Source: Ferruginibacter sp. (GTDB lineage: Bacteria; Bacteroidota; Bacteroidia; Chitinophagales; Chitinophagaceae). Taken from it: a DNA stretch of 7,747 bases. Within the stretch, counting starts at the first letter, position 1; every line of letters begins with the position of its first letter. The stretch is from positions 1-7,747 of the forward strand of contig JAURKN010000234.1 of NCBI GenBank assembly GCA_030831725.1, given 5' to 3'. The notes beneath the pieces are model-generated. The model ran no database searches and was not told where the DNA came from. It worked only from the letters and a program-made list of their open reading frames with translations. The translations under genes and the position numbers were made by a program. Below are positions 1 through 4,443 of this stretch, piece by piece.

Positions 1-447
1 ATTCGCTCCCGTTTCAGCTGCTTTTTCTTTTTCACGCACCAATGTTTGCTTCTCTTCCAGAGAACGCAGAAAACGTAAAAAAAGCTGATTCGCCGGTGTT
101 TCAATCTTGATCGATTGCAAACCGCTGTCGCCACCATCGGAGCTGAATGAAATCTCTTCCTGGTCGTTCAGGATCAGATACATGTTTTTATTTTTTTCCA
201 TCCGAATACGAAACAATCCTTCTTCATTGGATTTTCCCTCCAACGTAAAGCTGCCATCTGTGATCATGGCGGTATCCATTACTTCAGGCGGATTCTCGGA
301 AAAGGGAAGCATTTCGAGATAAATCTTTTGGTTCTCGACATTTTTGATTTTTCCGCTGACGGTGAATTGTCCTTTTCCATTCTTATTGCCACAGGCTCCG
401 AGCAAAACCGCCATCGCGATGAAAAAGTAGGTAATAGTTTGTTTCAT
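1..447 (-). CDS. DUF4369-type lipoprotein, N-terminal part (probable thioredoxin/TlpA-family thiol-disulfide protein); runs off the left edge
   Basis: The frame is open from an ATG at 447 to the window edge (149 codons), so only the N-terminus is visible. Residues 1-19 form a lipoprotein signal: MKQ, a hydrophobic core, then the lipobox LGAC with Cys19 as the lipidated residue. Residues about 27-120 read as a DUF4369 domain: the FTVSGKIKN start, IYLE, a DTAMITDGSFTLEG strand-turn-strand, FRIRME, and MYLILNDQEEISF. A charged helical stretch follows (about 125-147). In Bacteroidota this domain commonly precedes a TlpA/AhpC-type thioredoxin domain in cell-envelope lipoproteins. That domain would lie outside the window, so the redox role is inference. 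The gene is divergent from umuD. A perfect TAnnTTTG -7 box lies at 487-494 on the minus strand. Family recognition is fairly sure; the function is not. Confidence 0.8.
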   Translation of the reverse strand, partial: MKQTITYFFIAMAVLLGACGNKNGKGQFTVSGKIKNVENQKIYLEMLPFSENPPEVMDTAMITDGSFTLEGKSNEEGLFRIRMEKNKNMYLILNDQEEISFSSDGGDSGLQSIKIETPANQLFLRFLRSLEEKQTLVREKEKAAETGAN

Positions 448-486
448 AAAAGGGATGATGAATTGATATGATAAAAGTATGATGCT

Positions 487-494
487 CAAAGGTA
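487..494 (-). promoter_or_regulatory. Bacteroidota -7 box for the leftward lipoprotein gene
   Basis: Read on the minus strand this is TACCTTTG, a perfect match to the Bacteroidota primary-sigma -7 consensus TAnnTTTG. It lies about 40 bp before the ATG at 447. A TTG that could act as the -33 element sits at 519-521 (spacer 24 bp), which is a little far, so the promoter call is tentative. Confidence 0.4.
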
Positions 495-545
495 AGACTA
501 CATTCATAAAATAATTCACAACAAAACCTCGTAGTGCTAAATAAA

Positions 546-563
546 TTAGTATATATTTACTAA
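546..563. promoter_or_regulatory. 18-bp near-palindrome, candidate operator before umuD
   Basis: The sequence TTAGTATATATTTACTAA has perfect 6-bp arms, TTAGTA and TACTAA. Its 6-bp centre breaks symmetry at only one base pair. It ends 29 bp before the umuD ATG. It overlaps TATATTTA (552-559), the best, one-mismatch candidate for a -7 box on the plus strand, so a dimeric repressor bound here would block transcription. umuDC genes are classically repressed by LexA or another SOS regulator, hence the candidate SOS-operator call. I know no published motif that it matches exactly, and no second full copy was seen in the window. Confidence 0.45.
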
Positions 564-592
564 AAAAATGAGCAAAACAAAACCAAAAATAT

Positions 593-1024
593 ATGGAAAT
601 AGAACAATTTTACAATGCCGGATATCAGGGCAGTAAGCAATTCAAACAGCTGGATGTTCCGAATGCCGACGCTACAGGATTCGGATCTCCGACAGATGAT
701 TACATGGACCGCGGCATCGATCTGAACCAGCAACTGGTGCGGAACAAGCCCGCCACTTTTTTTATGCGGGTTCAGGGACACAGTATGATCAACGCTTGCA
801 TCCATCATGGTGATATTGTTATTGTCGACCGCAGCGTCAAACCCATTAGCGGAAAAATCATCATTGCTGTCGTCGATGGCGAGATGCTTATTCGTCGGTA
901 TGAAAGAACCATAAACAAGGTTCGGCTTATCCCTGAAACACCCAAGCTATCGCCCATGGAAATCAGTGAATACAGCGATTTCAGCATTTGGGGTGTAGTG
1001 ACCTATGTGATCAAAGCGATGTAG
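593..1024 (+). CDS. umuD: UmuD-like translesion polymerase V accessory protein (S24/LexA-type serine peptidase fold)
   Basis: This 143-aa protein matches UmuD (about 140 aa). In the SOS response UmuD removes its own N-terminus and, as a UmuD' dimer, binds UmuC to form the translesion polymerase. What is seen: a flexible N-terminus, a cleavage-site region at 28-33 (TGFGSP), a SPTDDYMDRGIDLN block typical of UmuD, and the nucleophile region VQGHSM with Ser64. It continues through HHGDIVIVDRS and DGEMLIRRYE, and ends in FSIWGVVTYVIKAM. The Ser-to-scissile-Gly spacing (35) equals that of E. coli UmuD (Ser60, Gly25). Oddly, the position 37 residues after Ser64, where the catalytic Lys97 sits in E. 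coli, is Arg101 (CGT), followed by Arg102. The bond before Gly29 is Thr-Gly rather than Ala/Cys-Gly. Self-cleavage may therefore be weak or lost. The start is the first in-frame ATG, after an A-rich leader without Shine-Dalgarno. umuC follows 350 bp downstream instead of abutting. Confidence 0.88.
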   Translation: MEIEQFYNAGYQGSKQFKQLDVPNADATGFGSPTDDYMDRGIDLNQQLVRNKPATFFMRVQGHSMINACIHHGDIVIVDRSVKPISGKIIIAVVDGEMLIRRYERTINKVRLIPETPKLSPMEISEYSDFSIWGVVTYVIKAM

Positions 1025-1100
1025 TTCGAACATTCAAACGCCAAACAACTAAATCGCATACGTGAAGCATTGGTCTTTTCTCTTCATTTCTTTGTCTGTT

Positions 1101-1122
1101 GGCGTTGGTCTCTGACCGCGCC
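1101..1122 (+). other. Strong imperfect hairpin downstream of umuD
   Basis: GGCG (1101-1104) pairs with CGCC (1119-1122). GGTC (1107-1110) pairs with GACC (1114-1117) around a TCT loop. A U-G wobble (1106/1118) and one bulged T join the two parts. No T-run follows on either strand, so it is not a standard intrinsic terminator. It might act as a 3'-end stabiliser or processing site for the umuD transcript. Confidence 0.35.
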
Positions 1123-1175
1123 TAAAAACTCAAAGAAAAATCAGTACCCAGCTTTTTTGATTTTGAAATGTCGCA

Positions 1176-1245
1176 GGTGACCTTTCGGTACACCAGTGAC
1201 AGCAGCAAACCCGATCGCTCCGCGCGTTTTGCCTGGCTCACGCGC
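1176..1245. other. Two hairpins in a GC-rich patch of the umuD-umuC spacer
   Basis: The first hairpin is GGTG (1176-1179) with CC/GG, closing on CACC (1191-1194) around a TTTC loop. The second is GCGCGT (1222-1227) with ACGCGC (1240-1245) and a 12-nt loop. The patch is visibly richer in G and C than the AT-rich DNA around it. Paired hairpins of this kind occur in dispersed intergenic repeats and in structured RNAs. No copy elsewhere in the window supports either reading. Confidence 0.3.
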
Positions 1246-1335
1246 ACATCCGAAATGAATAAATGTATGAATACGGTATACTACGTTGTCTTCAATCAAA
1301 AATACTAAATCATAAATCTTACATCCGCGCAGCGG

Positions 1336-1367
1336 AAACAACAAACAACAAACAACAAACAACAAAC
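1336..1367 (+). repeat. Heptanucleotide tandem repeat (AAACAAC), about 4.6 copies, in the umuC leader
   Basis: Four exact AAACAAC units plus a partial AAAC end 7 bp before the umuC ATG. A short perfect hairpin, TCCGC-GCA-GCGGA (1324-1336), abuts the upstream side. The repeat fills the region where the ribosome loads. Bacteroidota mRNAs lack Shine-Dalgarno sequences and favour A-rich, unstructured leaders, so the tract probably aids umuC translation. Slippage could alter expression, though not reading frame, because it lies outside the coding sequence. Confidence 0.85.
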
Positions 1368-1374
1368 GTTCCCC

Positions 1375-2646
1375 ATGAAAGCCATTGTAGACTGCAACAG
1401 TTTCTATGCCGCATGCGAGCGATTGTTTAAACCGGCATTGCACGGAAAACCGGTCGTGGTGCTGAGTAACAACGATGGTTGCATCGTATCCCGCACCGAC
1501 GAAGCCAAAGCGCTGGGTATTCGCATGGCCGGACCTTTTTATCAAAACAGAAAAGAAATCGAAGAGAACAATGTGGCAGTCTTTTCCAGCAATTACCACC
1601 TGTACGGCGACATCAGTAACAGGGTGATGGATACCCTGCGCATCTTGTCCCCCTCCGTAGAAATCTACTCGGTAGACGAATGCTTTCTCGATCTCAACGG
1701 CATCGAACCTTCAAAACTCTACGAATATTCGCTGTTTCTGAAACACACCACGGAACTATGGACCGGCATTCCCGTCTCCGTAGGAATCGCCCCCACCAAA
1801 GTCCTTTCCAAAGTCGCAAATCGTCTCGCTAAAAAAGACAAAATCGGCACCCGTGGCGTGATGGTGCTTCAAACACCCGAACAACAAATGGAAGCGCTCA
1901 TGCGCACCGAAATTGAAGATGTGTGGGGCGTCGGTCCGGCAGGATCAAGAAAACTGAGGATGTTCAACATCAACACCGCATGGGATCTGAGAAACATGAA
2001 CGAAGATTGGGTGCGAAACAATCTCGGCGGCATAGTGGGCGTTCGGCTCCTAAAAGAATTGAAGGGAATGCCCTGCATCGATATGAAAGACCCCCTCACT
2101 CAGAAAAAAAACATCGCCACCACACGCATGTTCGGAAAGCCGGTTTACGAACTCCGCGAACTCAAAGAGGCCGTTGCCACCTACGTGACCAGAGCCACGG
2201 AAAAACTACGTCGACAAAAATCTGCCGCGCGCGCCATCTCCGTATTTATCGTATTCAACAATCGAAAAATCAATCAGGAGTATGAACCTACATCCCGCTC
2301 TCTCTCTTTCCTCATGCCCGAAGCCACTTACGTCACCCATCATATCATCGCGTATGCCATGGCGTTAGTGGAAAGACTTTACCGCGAAGGAGACAAATAC
2401 ATCAAGGCCGGTGTGATTCTCAGCGAAATCGTACCCTGCGGCAGCGTGCAGTTCAATCTGTTCACAGAACCTGAATCTGCGGAAGTGCAAAAGCTCATGC
2501 ACATCATGGACAATATCAATTTTGGAATCCGCGACGACATGGTCAAATTCGCCGTTGCCGGAACAACCAGAAACTGGAAAATGCGACAAGAAATGAGAAG
2601 TCAAAGATTCACCACCCGTTGGGATGAACTTTGCGAGGTCAAATAA
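1375..2646 (+). CDS. umuC: UmuC-like Y-family translesion DNA polymerase (DNA polymerase V catalytic subunit)
   Basis: At 423 aa this is the usual UmuC length (E. coli 422). UmuC copies past DNA lesions, at the price of mutations, in complex with UmuD'2 and RecA. The palm and fingers carry the Y-family signatures: Asp6 in DCNSFYAACERLF, VVLSNNDGCIVSRTDEAKALGI (28-49), and YSVDECFLDL with the metal ligands Asp101 and Glu102. SVGIAPTKVLSKVANRLAKK follows, then a helix-hairpin-helix-like stretch (VWGVGPAGSRKL). The little-finger domain comes next. QFNLF (359-363) matches the sliding-clamp-binding motif near the same place in E. coli UmuC. The C-terminus, with W...MR, then FTTRWDEL, is the DUF4113 tail of UmuC. 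All catalytic residues are present, so the polymerase looks active. The ATG at 1375 puts Asp6 in the expected place. There is no obvious -7 box before it, so it may depend on umuD transcription. It converges on the next gene with a 20-bp gap. Confidence 0.95.
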   Translation: MKAIVDCNSFYAACERLFKPALHGKPVVVLSNNDGCIVSRTDEAKALGIRMAGPFYQNRKEIEENNVAVFSSNYHLYGDISNRVMDTLRILSPSVEIYSVDECFLDLNGIEPSKLYEYSLFLKHTTELWTGIPVSVGIAPTKVLSKVANRLAKKDKIGTRGVMVLQTPEQQMEALMRTEIEDVWGVGPAGSRKLRMFNINTAWDLRNMNEDWVRNNLGGIVGVRLLKELKGMPCIDMKDPLTQKKNIATTRMFGKPVYELRELKEAVATYVTRATEKLRRQKSAARAISVFIVFNNRKINQEYEPTSRSLSFLMPEATYVTHHIIAYAMALVERLYREGDKYIKAGVILSEIVPCGSVQFNLFTEPESAEVQKLMHIMDNINFGIRDDMVKFAVAGTTRNWKMRQEMRSQRFTTRWDELCEVK

Positions 2647-2666
2647 AACAGTTTTGTACTATAAAA

Positions 2667-3542
2667 TCAACGATTGTGCGTAGGAAACAATCCACGCAAT
2701 CCCATGTCTACCACTTGTTCATTGCCCCCATCCACATCCCATCTTCCATTGCCATTCGCATCAATCCACTCAAAACTATTGTTGACAGACAAATTCATAT
2801 CTATGACCACATCACTTGTTTCATTTCCGGTAATCACCAATGGTGTCGAAAAACCACCGGTAACCAAACAAGAACCTGCCGGAATAGGAGAGCTATTGAA
2901 TAACGGATTCGGAACCGTGGTTGCCCCAGCAGGAGCCTGTCCTACATTCACCCCATTGATGGTTTCAAATCCCCAATAACCCTGAAGCTTATTTGCATTC
3001 ACGGTGACCATCTCATTTTTGATCTTGTATTGTCTCAAGTAGGTATTATATCCCACAAAACTGGCAAGCGTTCCCGTGTAAGCTTGACCGTTATAGTAAA
3101 ACTTCACATCATAGTTCTGATAGCTGAGTGAAAGCCTCGCCCATTGATAAGTACCAGGGCTTAATCGACTCAAGGGCAATTCTAAAAACACTTCGCCGGG
3201 AGTGACCAATTTTGACTGATCGAAATCTATTGCTGTGGCACCACCCAGCGTGGTCTCGGGAGCATGATACAATACAGCGCCTTCTCCCAAAGGTGTCGTT
3301 CCGCTGGTTGTCAATTCCAGATAATGTCCGGAAATTTTATTGAATAATGGATGCTGACCCGAATGTCCGGAGGGCATACCGATAGGTTGTCCGTTGTTGC
3401 CTAATCGTCCTAGTGTGGAATCCACCTTGATCTTGATGATCAGTTTTGGAACATATGTTAGTTCAGACTTTTTACAGGATTCAAAAAGGAACAATAAGGC
3501 AAGGATGGTAAAAACGGATGAGATTGATTTTTTATTGAGCAT
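2667..3542 (-). CDS. Lipoprotein of unrecognised family, with an EF-hand-like calcium loop near the C-terminus
   Basis: I do not recognise the family. From the ATG at 3542 the product is 291 aa. A TTG nine bases upstream is a possible but less likely start. Residues 1-23 are a lipoprotein signal: MLNKK, a hydrophobic core, then FESC with Cys23 as the lipidated residue, followed by KK. The mature part looks like a mainly beta secreted domain. It includes four histidines at 60, 64, 73 and 93 (GHSGQH, SGHYLEL, YHAPE) and an aromatic block (YQWARLSLSYQNYDVKFY). Near the end, DANGNGRWD (Asp261, Asn263, Asn265, Asp269) fits the calcium loop of EF-hand or dockerin repeats, with Glu275 a few residues on. 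It is probably surface or periplasmic and anchored in a membrane. The gene shares a 125-bp intergenic region with the divergent DUF3050 gene. Only a poor -7 candidate (TAGTTTTT, 3565-3572) is visible for it. Confidence 0.75.
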   Translation of the reverse strand: MLNKKSISSVFTILALLFLFESCKKSELTYVPKLIIKIKVDSTLGRLGNNGQPIGMPSGHSGQHPLFNKISGHYLELTTSGTTPLGEGAVLYHAPETTLGGATAIDFDQSKLVTPGEVFLELPLSRLSPGTYQWARLSLSYQNYDVKFYYNGQAYTGTLASFVGYNTYLRQYKIKNEMVTVNANKLQGYWGFETINGVNVGQAPAGATTVPNPLFNSSPIPAGSCLVTGGFSTPLVITGNETSDVVIDMNLSVNNSFEWIDANGNGRWDVDGGNEQVVDMGLRGLFPTHNR

Positions 3543-3646
3543 ATATTTCAATGTTATGAAGGTGAAAAACTAAACAAAACCGAAGTCGTTGAATTAAAAA
3601 TAGATTTTATTGACTGAATTTTTACAAAACATGATTACAACGAAGT

Positions 3647-3654
3647 TAATTTTG
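3647..3654 (+). promoter_or_regulatory. Bacteroidota -7 box for the DUF3050 gene
   Basis: TAATTTTG is a perfect TAnnTTTG match, 13 bp before the ATG at 3668. The expected transcript start is around 3660, giving a leader of only about 8 nt. No clear TTTG -33 element is seen at the right distance. Confidence 0.5.
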
Positions 3655-3667
3655 CAAAAAAATAACC

Positions 3668-4438
3668 ATGAGCATCCGTATTGAGTCGTTGAAAAAAGAG
3701 ATTAAGCCCCTTAGCGACCAAATTCTCAACCATAGCATTTACGAATCCATCAAGACCGTTGAAGACCTGCGCATCTTCATGAAATATCATGTGTATGCTG
3801 TCTGGGACTTCATGTCGCTCTTGAAAGCTTTGCAAACGAATCTTACCTGTACCACTTTTCCATGGTATCCAGTAGGCACGCCCGACACCCGTTTTCTCAT
3901 CAACGAAATTGTGGTGGGAGAGGAATCGGATGTGGACATGAACAACATCCGTAAAAGTCATTTTGAAATATACATCGCTGCGATGAATCAGGTTGATGCG
4001 GATTACAAAGGCATCATGCAATTCATTGAGCAACTGAAAAAAGGATCAGACTTTCCAACCGCATATGCAGTGTCTGAAGTGCCGGATGCGGCAAGGAAAT
4101 TTGTGGATCAGACTTTTGCCATAATACATAGTGGTGAAGTTCATTCCATGGCTGCTGCGTTTACTTTTGGCCGTGAGGATCTGATTCCGGGTATGTTCAT
4201 GTCGATGGTGAATGACTTGCATGATCACAATCCGAATACCATTTCCATTTTCAAATATTATCTTGAGCGTCACATTGAGGTTGATGGAGATCACCATAGC
4301 CATTTGGCGATTGCGATGACGGAGCAACTTTGCGGTGAGGATGACGCCAAATGGAAAGCCGCAACAGATGCTTCCATTGCGGCTTTGAAAAGCAGAATCT
4401 CGCTTTGGGACGCAGCCCTTAACGAGATCCTGAATTGA
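3668..4438 (+). CDS. DUF3050 family protein, heme-oxygenase-like fold (possible metal-dependent oxygenase)
   Basis: This 256-aa protein has no signal peptide, so it is probably cytoplasmic. It is recognised as DUF3050, a family of unknown function related to the all-helical heme-oxygenase/TENA/PQQC superfamily. Conserved blocks in order: FMKYHVYAVWDFMSLLK (His41), TRFLINEIVVGEESD (Glu80, Glu85, Glu86), SHFEIY (His98, Glu100), HSGEVHSMAAAFTFGRED (His154, Glu157, His159), and YYLERHIEVDGDHHSHLA. In the last block, His202, Asp206 and His209 give H-x3-D-x2-H. That is the spacing of metal ligands in heme-oxygenase-like diiron oxygenases such as CADD. Whether the remaining ligands are present cannot be settled by eye, so enzymatic activity is inference. 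The start is the only sensible ATG, just after a good -7 box. It is divergent from the lipoprotein gene and ends 5 bp from the stop of the convergent M16 gene, so context gives no function. Confidence 0.85.
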   Translation: MSIRIESLKKEIKPLSDQILNHSIYESIKTVEDLRIFMKYHVYAVWDFMSLLKALQTNLTCTTFPWYPVGTPDTRFLINEIVVGEESDVDMNNIRKSHFEIYIAAMNQVDADYKGIMQFIEQLKKGSDFPTAYAVSEVPDAARKFVDQTFAIIHSGEVHSMAAAFTFGREDLIPGMFMSMVNDLHDHNPNTISIFKYYLERHIEVDGDHHSHLAIAMTEQLCGEDDAKWKAATDASIAALKSRISLWDAALNEILN

Positions 4439-4443
4439 TTTTT

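Larger units (their letters stand above)
1025..1374. other. 350-bp spacer between umuD and umuC, apparently non-coding and rich in hairpins
   Basis: No convincing gene is present. The stretch holds, in order: an 8-bp inverted repeat AACGCCAA/TTGGCGTT (1037-1044, 1099-1106); a compact hairpin at 1101-1122; a more GC-rich patch at about 1170-1256 with two further hairpins; a short hairpin at 1324-1336; and a heptanucleotide tandem repeat at 1336-1367. A 46-codon ORF (1168-1308, plus strand) and an antisense frame (stop at 1141) cross it, but neither resembles a protein I know. umuD and umuC usually overlap or abut, so this could be an inserted intergenic repeat, a decayed gene, or an RNA-level control region. 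None of these is proven. Confidence 0.6.

Noticed and set aside
1324..1367. CRISPR array or integron attC site suggested by the hairpin and repeats
   Set aside because: The repeat units are 7 bp and directly adjoining, without spacers. No integrase, cas gene or attC core sites are present.
1141..1599. 152-codon minus-strand ORF across the umuC start and the spacer
   Set aside because: Its N-terminal half is antisense to well-conserved umuC sequence, it includes the heptanucleotide repeat as hydrophobic filler, and it shows no known motif or promoter.
1923..2285. 120-codon plus-strand ORF within umuC in another frame
   Set aside because: It is very rich in Arg, His and Lys, as expected of an out-of-frame reading of umuC, and lies entirely inside the conserved polymerase gene.
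2645..2656. AAAAC/GTTTT inverted repeat between umuC and the lipoprotein gene as a terminator
   Set aside because: The stem is only five AT-rich pairs with a one-base loop and no following T-run.
3543..3551. TTG start for the unrecognised lipoprotein
   Set aside because: The ATG three codons later already gives a complete lipoprotein signal, so the TTG adds nothing.
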